From positions 1-38,998 of the forward strand of contig CAUDVX010000015.1 of assembly GCA_958452935.1 (NCBI GenBank): DNA of 38,998 bases. Reading direction: 5' to 3'. The first letter of the stretch is position 1; each line of letters begins with the position of its first letter. This document shows positions 7,663 to 15,711 of the stretch, piece after piece. Made by a program: the position numbers and the translations under genes. A model generated the notes under the pieces. The model worked only from the letters and a program-made list of their open reading frames with translations. It was not told where the DNA came from and made no database searches. The stretch comes from an uncultured Collinsella sp. Lineage in GTDB: Bacteria; Actinomycetota; Coriobacteriia; Coriobacteriales; Coriobacteriaceae.

Positions 7663-7836
7663 AACGCCACAAGGGCGATTGAGCAGGACGGTTTGGGCGG
7701 GTCCCGTACTTAGTTTCCAAAATCATTCCGCAGCGCGAAGGCCCCCGTTGTCAACGCTTCGAAGAAGCGAGACAACGGGGGCCTTCATGCGCGAGGACGT
7801 TTTGGAAACTAAGTACGGGACCCGCCCAAACCGTCC
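7663..7836. repeat. 151-nt near-perfect hairpin element D with lead-in repeat
   Basis: A perfect 37-bp inverted repeat pairs 7686-7722 with 7800-7836. Inside it a second perfect 16-bp stem pairs 7737-7752 with 7771-7786, and a third 6-bp stem (CGCTTC/GAAGCG) caps it at 7755-7769. It sits between the converging ends of the HAD and aldolase genes. There is no U-tract. It may act as a bidirectional transcription barrier or be a mobile palindromic repeat. Confidence 0.8.
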
Positions 7837-7860
7837 GGTGGGATCAGAGTACCCTTGCTG

Positions 7861-8718
7861 TTACTCTGCTTTGCCCACAGAGTTGAGGTTGGTCATGCGG
7901 ATCTTAACCAGCTCGGTGATCTCACGCATACCCTCCTTGGCCGGCTTCTTGGGATCGAAGCAGGCAGGGTTCTCGGCCATGTAGGCCATGAAGCCCTTGG
8001 TGTAGGCCTGACGCAGCTCGGTGGCGTAGTTGACCTTGCAGATGCCGTTCTTCACGGCCTCGGCGACCTGCTCATCGGGCACACCGGAGGTGCCATGCAG
8101 AACCAGCGGCACGTCAACGGCGTCGCGGATGGCCTTGACCACGGACTGCTCGATGTGCGGATCGCTCGTGTACACACCGTGGCTGGTGCCAACGCCAATA
8201 GCGAGGGAGGTGCAGCCAGTGCGCTCGACGAACTCCTTAGCCTCGGCAGGATCGGTGTAGGGGCTCTCGCCCTCAACCGCGGGACCGTCGTCCTCCTTGC
8301 CGCCAACCTTACCGAGCTCGGCCTCGACGGGCACGCCCATGGCGCGGCCAGCGTCGGCGACGGACTTGGTCAGGGCGATGTTGTCCTCGAAGGACTCGTG
8401 CGAACCGTCGATCATGACAGAGGTGTAGCCCGTGCGGAAAGCCTGCATGCAGCGGTCATAGCCATCGCCGTGATCGAGGTGCAGAGCGACGGGCACGGAA
8501 GCGCGCTCGGCGGCAGCCTTGACCATACCGTAGAAGTAGTCCAGACCAGCGGTCTTGATGGTGCCCGGGGTGGTCTGCATGATGACGGGGGACTTGGTCT
8601 CCTCGGCAGCAGCCAGAACGGCCATAACAAACTCGAGGTTCTCGACGTTGAACGCGCCTACGGCGTAGTGGCCGGCCTGAGCGTCCTTGAGCATCTTTTC
8701 GGTGGTAACAAGTGCCAT
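7861..8718 (-). CDS. Class II ketose-bisphosphate aldolase, GatY/KbaY-like
   Basis: Zn-dependent aldolase that would cleave tagatose-1,6- or fructose-1,6-bisphosphate into two triose phosphates. At 285 residues it has the length of GatY/KbaY. Catalytic Asp and Zn ligand fall at D82/H83 in HLDHGDGYD, the same positions as in E. coli tagatose-bisphosphate aldolases. Further Zn ligands are in GTSHGVY and VLHGTSG. EAELGKVGGKEDD and KVNYATELRQAY also follow the GatY pattern, although housekeeping fructose-bisphosphate aldolases share much of this. ATG 8718 has GAGGAG upstream; a longer frame to 8859 has no family homology. Divergent from a DeoR-type regulator. Because lacABC are nearby and no lacD is seen, it may supply the last step of the tagatose-6-phosphate pathway. 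It could equally be the glycolytic enzyme. Confidence 0.88.
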   Translation of the reverse strand: MALVTTEKMLKDAQAGHYAVGAFNVENLEFVMAVLAAAEETKSPVIMQTTPGTIKTAGLDYFYGMVKAAAERASVPVALHLDHGDGYDRCMQAFRTGYTSVMIDGSHESFEDNIALTKSVADAGRAMGVPVEAELGKVGGKEDDGPAVEGESPYTDPAEAKEFVERTGCTSLAIGVGTSHGVYTSDPHIEQSVVKAIRDAVDVPLVLHGTSGVPDEQVAEAVKNGICKVNYATELRQAYTKGFMAYMAENPACFDPKKPAKEGMREITELVKIRMTNLNSVGKAE

Positions 8719-8937
8719 GAGCGTTTGCTCCTCTCCCTCGCCCGCATCTGGACATCGGGCGTAGTTGTTCACAAGGCGTTTTACCTTGCGTTTTGCTGCG
8801 CCCATTGTATGAAAATCGACGGTGTCGCACGCATGAGATATCACCGGCACACAGGTCAAGACACTCGTTTTTGAAAAGCAAACGGAAGGGATTCGCGCCG
8901 GATCCCTCTATACGACATTGCAGTTTTCAAGCGAATC

Positions 8938-8996
8938 ATCTTTCTTTTATAGAAAAGATAAGTAATCGAAAGGTGTTTTCTTACTCAAAAAGAAAA
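8938..8996. promoter_or_regulatory. AT-rich inverted repeats, candidate DeoR-type operators
   Basis: In the divergent gap 8719-9053, ATCTTT at 8938-8943 faces AAAGAT at 8954-8959, and TTTTCTT at 8976-8982 faces AAGAAAA at 8990-8996. Both sit in an unusually AT-rich patch just upstream of the regulator gene. Sites of this kind are typical for DeoR-family repressors. A TATAGA box on the minus strand near 8916-8921 could serve the aldolase gene. Confidence 0.45.
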
Positions 8997-9053
8997 TGAA
9001 CGAAAATGGATTCAACACAATTCCTGCAAATTGATGTTGAGAACGGAGCGGCT

Positions 9054-9857
9054 ATGGCCCATGCGACAACCCGAGCCTTCGCCGATGAGCGTCGTGCCGC
9101 CATCATGGAGATGCTCGAACATAACGCCTCGGTGCAGGTGGCAGAAATCGCCCAGACCTTTGGCGTGTCCTCCGTCACCGCCCGCGCCGACCTGGACGCG
9201 CTCGCCGAAGCAGGCAAGCTACGCCGTACGCATGGCGGCGCCGTGTCGCTTCACAAGCGCCTGACTGTCTCCACGCAGGATCGCCGCATCAACGTCAATG
9301 TCGCCGCCAAGCAGGCCATCGCACAAAGCGCCATTGAACTCGTCGGCAATGGTGACACGCTGCTCGTCGACTCAGGCACCACGGCACTCGAGTTTGTCCG
9401 GCTCCTCGACCAGCACGACGGCATCACCGTCATCACGGCCGACATTACCATTGCCGATTACATCGACGAGAGCATGCCCTCGGTCGATGTTGTCATGCTG
9501 GGCGGGGCACTGCGCAAAGGTCATCGCTATCTGTACGGTCCACTTACCATGCAGGCGCTCCAAATGGTCCACGCCGATCTTGCCGTCATGTGCCCTGGCG
9601 CTTTTGTTCCCGGCTGCGGTTTTACGACCGACTTTCCGCAGATGGCCGAGACCAAAACGGCTATGGTCGGTGCCGCCCGTCAAAGCGTCGCCCTCATGGA
9701 CGCCAGCAAGGTCAACGGACGCGGCATGTACCGTTTTGCCGAGCTTGCCGACGTCGGCACCATCGTGATGGACAGCGACCCCGATGGCGCCGTCGCCACC
9801 TCAATCGCCGAGACCGCCGACGACGCCCGCCCAAATCTCGTCATCGCCGGCGCTTAA
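9054..9857 (+). CDS. DeoR/GlpR-family transcriptional regulator
   Basis: Sugar-phosphate-responsive repressor of about 267 residues. An N-terminal winged helix-turn-helix (DERRAAIMEMLEHNASVQVAEIAQTF, then VSSVTARADLDALAEAGKLRRTHGGA) carries the family signature. The rest is the DeoR effector domain of the ribose-isomerase-like fold, with LLVDSGTTALEF, MLGGALRKGHRYLYGP and ALMDASKVNGRGMYRF. ATG at 9054 has GGAG seven bases upstream and is preferred to the in-frame ATG at 9006, which lacks a ribosome site. Divergent transcription from the aldolase gene and the AT-rich inverted repeats between them suggest it controls that gene and itself. The effector is probably a phosphorylated ketose, by analogy with the family. 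Confidence 0.88.
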   Translation: MAHATTRAFADERRAAIMEMLEHNASVQVAEIAQTFGVSSVTARADLDALAEAGKLRRTHGGAVSLHKRLTVSTQDRRINVNVAAKQAIAQSAIELVGNGDTLLVDSGTTALEFVRLLDQHDGITVITADITIADYIDESMPSVDVVMLGGALRKGHRYLYGPLTMQALQMVHADLAVMCPGAFVPGCGFTTDFPQMAETKTAMVGAARQSVALMDASKVNGRGMYRFAELADVGTIVMDSDPDGAVATSIAETADDARPNLVIAGA

Positions 9858-9860
9858 ACA

Positions 9861-9894
9861 AAAACCACCACAAAGGTGCCTTTGTGGTGGTTTT
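9861..9894. terminator. Bidirectional terminator
   Basis: A perfect stem AAAACCACCACAAAG/CTTTGTGGTGGTTTT with a four-base loop ends in TTTT on the plus strand and has the matching T-run on the minus strand. It lies between the converging ends of the DeoR-type and flavodiiron genes. Confidence 0.85.
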
Positions 9895-9916
9895 GCTCGT
9901 TAAAAGCGAGATATCG

Positions 9917-11077
9917 CTACTTGGACAGCTCGTCAGCAAGAACCTCGACCTGAGCGCGCGAGGCGTCGTTGAGCGAGCCCAGCACGGTCACCTTGTTCTG
10001 CGCCAGGGTGATGTCCTTCATGCCCTCGAGCTCCTTGGTCATAACCTTGGCAGCGGTGGGCGCCCAGGAGCCAGCCTCGACAAGCGCCACCGTACGGTTC
10101 TGGTAGGCGTGCTCGGCAAGCGTGTGGATAAAGGTGCTCATGGACGGGAAGATCTCGCCCTGATAGGTGATGGAGGCGAGCACCAGACGGTCATAGCGGA
10201 ACGCATCCTCAACGGCCTCGGCCATATCATCGCGAGCCAGGTCAAAGACGGAGACCTTCTGGCCGCGGGCCTCGAGAGCAGATGCAAGCTCCTCAACGGC
10301 AGCCTTCAGATGGCCGTACACGCTCGCATAGGCAATCGTGATGCCCTCGTCCTCGGGCTGATAGCTCGACCAGGTGTTATAGGTGTCGAGGTAATAGCCC
10401 AGGTTCTCGGTCAGTACGGGGCCGTGGAGCGGACAGATGATTTGGATATCCAGATCGGCGGCCTTCTTGAGCACGGTCTGCACGAATTTGCCGAACTTAC
10501 CGACGATGCCAAAGTAGTAGCGGCGCGCTTCGCAAGCCCAGCCTTCCGGGTCCTCGATGTCGTTGGCGCCGAACTTGCCAAAGCCGTCGGCACTAAAGAG
10601 CACCTTGTCGGTAGACTCGTAGGAGAAGATCACCTCGGGCCAGTGCACGTTGGGAGCGCCGACAAACGTTAGGCTGTGACCGCCCAGATCGAGCACGTCG
10701 CCCTCTTTGACGACCATCTTGCGCTCGGGGTAGTCGGTGCCAAAGTAGTTGACCATCATGCGGAAGGCGCCCATGCTGGCCACAATCTGTGCCTGGGGAT
10801 AGCGTTCCATAAAGGCGGCGATACCGGCGGAGTGATCGGGCTCCATGTGATGGACGACCAGGTAGTCGGGCGTACGGCCGTCGAGCGCGGCCTCGAGGTT
10901 GCCGAGCCATTCGTCGACAAAGCCAGCGTCAACCGAATCGGCGACAGCGATTTTATCGCCCAAGATAACATAGCTGTTGTATGCCATGCCGTTCTCGGAC
11001 ACGTCGTACTGGCCCTCGAACAGGTCAATGTCGTGATCGTCGACACCGATGTAGCGGATATCCTTGGTGATCTCCAT
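9917..11077 (-). CDS. Flavodiiron protein (FprA family)
   Basis: Cytoplasmic flavoprotein that reduces O2 to water, or NO to N2O, protecting anaerobes. The N-terminal metallo-beta-lactamase-like domain carries the diiron ligands: H77, E79, D81 and H82 in HHMEPDHSAG, then His in NVHWPEV, Asp in SADGFGKFG and His in CPLHGPVL. The C-terminal flavodoxin domain starts near residue 245 with IAYASVYGHLKAAV and includes a SITYQGEIFPSM loop. At 386 residues it is the simple two-domain type with no rubredoxin attached. ATG 11077 has GGAGG about ten bases upstream; a longer frame to 11134 is unlikely. Transcribed alone on the minus strand from the 129-base gap before the regulator gene, and ends at the shared terminator at 9861-9894. 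Confidence 0.92.
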   Translation of the reverse strand: MEITKDIRYIGVDDHDIDLFEGQYDVSENGMAYNSYVILGDKIAVADSVDAGFVDEWLGNLEAALDGRTPDYLVVHHMEPDHSAGIAAFMERYPQAQIVASMGAFRMMVNYFGTDYPERKMVVKEGDVLDLGGHSLTFVGAPNVHWPEVIFSYESTDKVLFSADGFGKFGANDIEDPEGWACEARRYYFGIVGKFGKFVQTVLKKAADLDIQIICPLHGPVLTENLGYYLDTYNTWSSYQPEDEGITIAYASVYGHLKAAVEELASALEARGQKVSVFDLARDDMAEAVEDAFRYDRLVLASITYQGEIFPSMSTFIHTLAEHAYQNRTVALVEAGSWAPTAAKVMTKELEGMKDITLAQNKVTVLGSLNDASRAQVEVLADELSK

Positions 11078-11206
11078 CAGGCAAAGCCTCCTAGATAGAC
11101 AAAAGAACCCGTCTATCATAGCACTCGGCAGCATTCCAACTGTTATCTGCCGGCATCCTTACCGATTGTTATTGAAATACGATAAATCGCCGTTTACCTG
11201 CGCAAA

Positions 11207-12238
11207 CTATGAGCGTGGTATCGCCGTGCTATGTCGAATAATGAGCTGGCCGGGAATACGAATGGCAACGGTTTTGCCCGCCGTACCCGCCTCGGGAACC
11301 GCATGCTCGAATACCTCGCGTCCGCGCTGATGCAAATCGAATCGAACGGTCGTGAGCTCGTTATGCGCGACAAAATCATCGAGCGAATCGTCGACACCCA
11401 CCACGCTCACGTCCTCGGGCACGCGCAGGCCGCTATCGCGCAGCGCTGCAATCGCGCCATTTGCCATCTGGTCGTTTGCCGCGTAAATCGCCGTCATGGT
11501 GCGATCGTGCTCGGCCAGGTACCTGCCGGCCTCGTAGCCGCTGTTGGCAGACCAGTCGCCCTCGAGCGGCTCTGCCGGCTCGATGTGTTTACGCTCGAGC
11601 GCATCCTGCCAACCGGCTCGACGAAATTGCTCGTCGACCGAGAACGACGGGCCGCCAATATAGCGAATCTGCCCGTGCCCCAGCTCAAACAGGTGATCCA
11701 TAAGCAAGAGCGAGCAGCCGTAATGGTCGGAATCGACCGTAGTCACGCGCGGATGCGCGTACATGGTAACGATGACCGTTCCAATGCCCGGCAGTGGATC
11801 AAACGTCTCAAAATCGGGCGCCATGCGGCTCATGCCGATGATGATGCCATCCACCGGCAATGCGGCCATACGACGCGTGGCCTCGGCAAGCGAGAATTCC
11901 TCAGTCTTGGACATCTCGACCAGCGTGATGGCGCAATTATGCTCGCGAGCAGCGCTGGCGATGCCGTCGATCATTGAGAGGTTGCCAAACTTGGTGACAT
12001 CGTTGATGCATAGGCCGACCGAATGGTAACGGCCGTCGCGCAGCGAGCGACCGGCATAACTCGGACGAAAGCCGAGCTCTTGCATAGCAGCCTGCACGCG
12101 CTGGCGCGTCTGCTCGTTAACGTTGGGCAAGCCGTTGGCGACGCGCGAAACCGTCTGCTGCGAAACGCCAGCAGCGCGGGCGACGTCGGCCATGGAGACC
12201 GGACGCGTACCTGTATCGTTGGACGGGCGCCTTGCCAC
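11207..12238 (-). CDS. LacI/GalR-family regulator of galKT
   Basis: Repressor of 343 residues. The N-terminal helix-turn-helix is VSMADVARAAGVSQQTVSRVANG with recognition pair QQ, followed by the hinge RPSYAGRSLR. The rest is a periplasmic-binding-protein-like sugar domain with two lobes; AIYAANDQMANGAIAAL and VSVVGVDDSLDDF are typical. Start is GTG at 12238 with AAGGTG upstream. It is divergent from galK, and three copies of TGTTAACGTACTC-type sites lie between the two genes, so it very probably represses galKT and itself in response to galactose or a derivative. It is paralogous to the three regulators at 22651-23655, 27562-28590 and 32493-33503. Confidence 0.88.
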   Translation of the reverse strand: MARRPSNDTGTRPVSMADVARAAGVSQQTVSRVANGLPNVNEQTRQRVQAAMQELGFRPSYAGRSLRDGRYHSVGLCINDVTKFGNLSMIDGIASAAREHNCAITLVEMSKTEEFSLAEATRRMAALPVDGIIIGMSRMAPDFETFDPLPGIGTVIVTMYAHPRVTTVDSDHYGCSLLLMDHLFELGHGQIRYIGGPSFSVDEQFRRAGWQDALERKHIEPAEPLEGDWSANSGYEAGRYLAEHDRTMTAIYAANDQMANGAIAALRDSGLRVPEDVSVVGVDDSLDDFVAHNELTTVRFDLHQRGREVFEHAVPEAGTAGKTVAIRIPGQLIIRHSTAIPRS

Positions 12239-12331
12239 AGGATCACCTTCACCCTTGCGAGATCTGAATAGCGTGAATGCCGGCCCGGGCAGGAGTTTAG
12301 CCCGCGCCGAGGCCCGCTATCGTCGGACGCA

Positions 12332-12535
12332 TGTTAACGTACTCTACTTTTTCAATCCGCATCTCTTCTGCTTTATAAGTCCATACGGCAATACCGTTCA
12401 CGGCTGAATTTCTACCGATTACCAGATTCTCAAAAAGTGACAAGAGTTGTGTTATGAGTACGTTAACATAGCCCGTAACGTGCGGCATCGTGAACACTTG
12501 GTTCATGCCGCTTCAAGTTGTTAACGTACTCATAA
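12332..12535. promoter_or_regulatory. Three candidate GalR operators
   Basis: Sites sharing GTTAACGTACTC occur at 12332-12346 (plus), 12452-12470 (inverted, TTATGAGTACGTTAACATA) and 12518-12535 (plus, TTGTTAACGTACTCATAA). They flank the galK promoter region and allow looping between regulator and target promoters, as in other LacI systems. Assignment to the adjacent regulator is inferred from position. Confidence 0.8.
12393..12424 (+). promoter_or_regulatory. 21-bp direct repeat upstream of galK
   Basis: ACCGTTCACGG at 12393 and ACCGATTACCA at 12414 are spaced exactly 21 bp, ending about 30 bases before the middle operator. The same arrangement is found upstream of lacA, lacF, lacE1, lacG2 and lacE3. 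It is probably a site for a shared regulator. Confidence 0.6.
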
Positions 12536-12576
12536 CGGCGCAAAACTTACCCGTACGCGCCAAGGAAAGGACTCCG

Positions 12577-13782
12577 ATGACCACCCCCGACGAAAAGACA
12601 CTCGCCACGCTCACCAAGCTGTTTGAGGAGGAATTTGGGCCCATCGGCGATCGCCAGGTGCTCTATGTGCACGCGCCCGGCCGCTCCGAGATCAGTGGCA
12701 ACCACACCGACCACGAGGGCGGCCACGTCATCGCCGGCTCGCTCGATGTCGCTGTCGACGGCATCGCCGTGGCAACCGACTCCAACAAGGTCCGCGTCGC
12801 CGACGAGGGCTATCCCACGTTTGAGATCACGCTCGACACGCTGGGTATTCAAGAGTCCGAGAAGGGCACGTCTGCGAGCCTCGTCCGCGGCATGGCCCAC
12901 GAAATCGCTGCTCTGGGCGTTGAGCCCCAGGGCTTCGACTTCGCCTTCACCTGCTCTGTCCCCTCGGGCGGCGGCCTTTCGAGCTCTGCTGCTGTCGAGG
13001 CGGCATACGGTCGCGCCATGGAGACGCTCTGGGGCGCACCCGCCATCGAGCCCGTCGCGCTCGCCCAGATGAGCCAGCGCACCGAGAACAACTATTACGG
13101 CAAGCCCTGCGGTCTGATGGACCAGGCCGCTGTGTGCCTGGGCGGCCTCGCCTACATGGACTTTGAGGACCAGGCTCAGCCTAAAACCCAGAAGCTCGAG
13201 CTCAACTTTGAGGATCACGGTTATGCGCTCGTGCTCGTTAAGGTCGGTGCCGACCACGTGGCCGCCACCGACGACTACGCCGCCGTTCCGCGCGAGATGC
13301 AGGACGTCGCTGCCGAGTTTGGCAAGGCACGCCTGTGCGAGGTAAACGTGGCGGACTTTGACGCCAAGCTCCCCGAGCTGCGCGCCAAGCTGGGCGACCG
13401 CGCCTGCCTGCGCGCCGTTCACTACTGGTACGAAAACGGCCTGGTCGATAAGCGCTGGGCAGCCCTGAACGCCGGCGACATCGATCAGTTCCTGGTCCTG
13501 ACGCGCGAGTCCGGCGCCAGCTCTGCCATGTACCTGCAGAATGTCGTTGCCAAGCTGGGCTCCGAGCAGCCTTCGATGTATGCCCTGGCACTGGCCGAGC
13601 ATGTGCTCGACGGCCGCGGCGCCGTCCGTATCCACGGCGGCGGCTTTGGTGGCACCATCCAGGCCTTCGTACCGCTCGAGCTTGTCGACACCTTTATCAC
13701 CAAGATGAACGGCTGGCTGGGCGAGGGCTCTGCCCGCCACTACGCAATTTCTGACAAGGGGGCTTACGCGGCATGGCTGTAA
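12577..13782 (+). CDS. galK: Galactokinase
   Basis: Phosphorylates alpha-galactose at C1 with ATP, the first committed step of the Leloir pathway (GHMP kinase family, cytoplasmic). The galactokinase signature appears as GRSEISGNHTDHEGG near residue 32; canonical enzymes have GR.NLIGEH.D, so this belongs to the divergent group with SGNHTDH. The ATP-binding GHMP motif is VPSGGGLSSSAAVEAAYG near residue 130. The C-terminal motif is IHGGGFGGTIQAF. Length is 401 residues. ATG 12577 has AAGGAAAGGA upstream; longer in-frame starts at 12490 overlap the operators and are unlikely. Its stop overlaps galT, so the two form a tightly coupled operon. Confidence 0.93.
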   Translation: MTTPDEKTLATLTKLFEEEFGPIGDRQVLYVHAPGRSEISGNHTDHEGGHVIAGSLDVAVDGIAVATDSNKVRVADEGYPTFEITLDTLGIQESEKGTSASLVRGMAHEIAALGVEPQGFDFAFTCSVPSGGGLSSSAAVEAAYGRAMETLWGAPAIEPVALAQMSQRTENNYYGKPCGLMDQAAVCLGGLAYMDFEDQAQPKTQKLELNFEDHGYALVLVKVGADHVAATDDYAAVPREMQDVAAEFGKARLCEVNVADFDAKLPELRAKLGDRACLRAVHYWYENGLVDKRWAALNAGDIDQFLVLTRESGASSAMYLQNVVAKLGSEQPSMYALALAEHVLDGRGAVRIHGGGFGGTIQAFVPLELVDTFITKMNGWLGEGSARHYAISDKGAYAAWL

Positions 13783-15401
13783 TGACCGACGTGCGCGAGG
13801 CCGCGCAGAACCTGATCGAATACGCTATCCACCGATCGATGATCGGCCAGGACGATCGCATCTGGGCGTATAACACCATTCTCGAGTGCATCGGTGCTAC
13901 GGGCCCGGCGCTCGACATGGCCTGGGCGCTCCAGGTCGAGAAACTCTCGCTCTTGCACCCCGATACACTCCCCGACTTCGACCTAGAGGGCACGCTCGCC
14001 GCGCTTGCCGAGGCCGCCATTGCCAACGGCGCCGCCGAGGACACGGCATCGGGCCGCGACCGCATCGCCATGCGCATCATGGGCGCGCTCATGCCAAGAC
14101 CTTCGGTTGTAAACGAGGAATTCAACGGCCGTATGGGCGTCAACGAGCCCCGCGCCGCGACCGACTGGTTCTACGGCCTGTGCTGTGACGCCGGTTACGT
14201 GCGCCGCGCCGCCATCGCGCGCAACATCAAATGGAGCACCCCCACCAACTGGGGTGACCTGGAGATCACTATCAACCTGTCAAAGCCCGAAAAGGACCCG
14301 CGCGATATCGCCGCGGCAGGTGCCGCCAAGAACACGGGCGAGAAGTATCCCGCCTGCCAGCTCTGCATCGAAAACGAGGGCTACCCTGGACGCTCCGCTG
14401 CAGCCGACGGCGGCGCCCACCCCGCCCGCCAGAACCTGCGCGTTATCCCCATCCAGCTCAACGGCGAGCGCTGGGGCTTCCAGTACAGCCCGTACGCGTA
14501 CTTTAACGAGCACTGCATTGCCATGAGCTCCGAGCATCGTCCGATGCACGTCGACCGCAAGGGGCTGACCTGCCTGCTCGACTTTGTCGACCTGTTCCCG
14601 CACTACTTTATCGGCTCCAACGCCGACCTGCCCATCGTGGGCGGCTCGATTCTGTCGCATGACCACTTCCAGGGCGGCGCGCACGAGTTCCCCATGATGC
14701 ACGCCGCTGAGGTCTCGCAGTTTAGCGTGCCCGGCTTTGACCAGGTCAGCGGTACCGTGTTGCAGTGGCCGCTCTCGGTGCTGCGACTGCGTTCGCACGA
14801 CCGCGCCCAGCTGCTCGACGCTGCTGAGAAGATTATCCTCGCCTGGCGCGAGTGGACCGATGAGTCGGTGGGCGTTATCGCACACACGGCCGACGGCGTG
14901 GCCCACAACACCGTGACGCCCGTCATCCGCCGCGTCGATTCCCGCGGCAATGCCGGCGGCGAGATTTACGAGGCCTACCTGGCGCTTCGCTGCAATATCA
15001 CGACCGACGAGCATCCGCTGGGCGTTTTCCATCCGCATGCCGAGTACCACCACATTAAGAAGGAGAACATCGGCCTGATCGAGGTCATGGGCCTGGCCAT
15101 TCTGCCGCCGCGCCTGGTTCCCGAGCTTGGCGCTGTCCGTGAGCATCTGCTGGCAGCCAAGGTCGATGCCAGCTACGACCTTGCCGGTGCGCTCGAGGGC
15201 GATGATCTTTGCCGCAGCCACGCCGCATGGGCTGAGGACGTCTTTGCCCGCCGCGCCGACGAGCTTACGGCCGACAACGCCATCGATATCCTGCACGAGG
15301 AGGTCGGCGTGGTGTTTGGCCACGTGCTCGACAACGCCGGCGTCTTTAAGTGGGACGAAGCAGGACGCGCCGCCCAACAGCGCTTTATCGACTCGCTGTA
15401 G
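13773..15401 (+). CDS. galT: UDP-glucose--hexose-1-phosphate uridylyltransferase, class 2 GalT
   Basis: Exchanges galactose-1-phosphate with the glucose-1-phosphate of UDP-glucose (Leloir pathway). It is the Firmicutes-type class 2 enzyme, recognised by KYPACQLCIENEGYPGR near residue 190, SPYAYFNEHCIAM, LPIVGGSILSHDHFQGG and the C-terminal FHPHAEYHHIKKENIGLIEVMGLA region. At 542 residues it is somewhat longer than the usual 490-510. ATG 13773 overlaps the galK end by ten bases; an ATG at 13782 in a TAATG stop-start overlap is an equally good start. No galE is found in the window, so UDP-galactose must be epimerised by an enzyme encoded elsewhere. Confidence 0.92.
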   Translation: MAVMTDVREAAQNLIEYAIHRSMIGQDDRIWAYNTILECIGATGPALDMAWALQVEKLSLLHPDTLPDFDLEGTLAALAEAAIANGAAEDTASGRDRIAMRIMGALMPRPSVVNEEFNGRMGVNEPRAATDWFYGLCCDAGYVRRAAIARNIKWSTPTNWGDLEITINLSKPEKDPRDIAAAGAAKNTGEKYPACQLCIENEGYPGRSAAADGGAHPARQNLRVIPIQLNGERWGFQYSPYAYFNEHCIAMSSEHRPMHVDRKGLTCLLDFVDLFPHYFIGSNADLPIVGGSILSHDHFQGGAHEFPMMHAAEVSQFSVPGFDQVSGTVLQWPLSVLRLRSHDRAQLLDAAEKIILAWREWTDESVGVIAHTADGVAHNTVTPVIRRVDSRGNAGGEIYEAYLALRCNITTDEHPLGVFHPHAEYHHIKKENIGLIEVMGLAILPPRLVPELGAVREHLLAAKVDASYDLAGALEGDDLCRSHAAWAEDVFARRADELTADNAIDILHEEVGVVFGHVLDNAGVFKWDEAGRAAQQRFIDSL

Positions 15402-15454
15402 AGCACGGGCCCGAACGTTCAACAGCAGCCCACACGACATAGCCACCTACACGA

Positions 15455-15495
15455 CAACGGCGCCCGCCGGCAATATCGCCGACGGGCACCGTTTT
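15455..15495 (+). terminator. Terminator after galT
   Basis: CAACGGCGCCCG and GGGCACCGTTTT form a long imperfect stem about 55 bases after the galT stop, followed by a short T-run. Confidence 0.65.
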
Positions 15496-15527
15496 CTGAT
15501 GCAAGGGTAGCTAATTTGCACCAAAAC

Positions 15528-15566
15528 AAGGAGTGTTCCAAACTGCCGGCAGAGAAGGAGCGCCCC
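15528..15566 (+). repeat. Left direct repeat bracketing the AAA ATPase gene
   Basis: AAGGAGTGTTCCAAACTGCC and the next 19 bases match 17037-17075 at 31 of about 39 positions, in the same orientation. The two copies bracket the AAA/DUF4143 gene and its upstream repeats, which suggests insertion or excision of a cassette. Each copy could also be an independent member of a dispersed repeat. Confidence 0.6.
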
Positions 15567-15582
15567 AGGTGCCGACCTAAAC

Positions 15583-15681
15583 CCCACATTATTCGATGGA
15601 AAAACGTGGTTACCTCCCACATTATTCGATGGAAAAACGTGGTTTACTCCCACATTTTTCGATGGAAAGACCAAGACGGTC
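15583..15681 (+). repeat. Three 33-bp tandem repeats before the AAA ATPase gene
   Basis: Units start at 15583, 15616 and 15649, each beginning CCCACATT(A/T)TTCGATGG. The first two are nearly identical; the third diverges after GATGGAAAGACC. Within a unit CCAC and GTGG can pair. The array ends about 30 bases before ATG 15712, so it overlaps the promoter or leader and could bind a regulator or fold. There are no spacers, so it is not a CRISPR array. Confidence 0.7.
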
Positions 15682-15711
15682 TTATACTAACCATGATCGT
15701 TAGGGGGCAGT

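Noticed and set aside
7686..7836. Treating element D as another copy of the A/B/C element
   Set aside because: It lacks the CGACGCTGC linker, the ATCT/ACCT loop and the T(A/G)CC terminal hairpin; its arms and lead-in are a different family.
15583..15681. Three 33-bp repeats resembling a small CRISPR array
   Set aside because: The units are contiguous with no unique spacers and no cas genes are nearby; they are plain tandem repeats.
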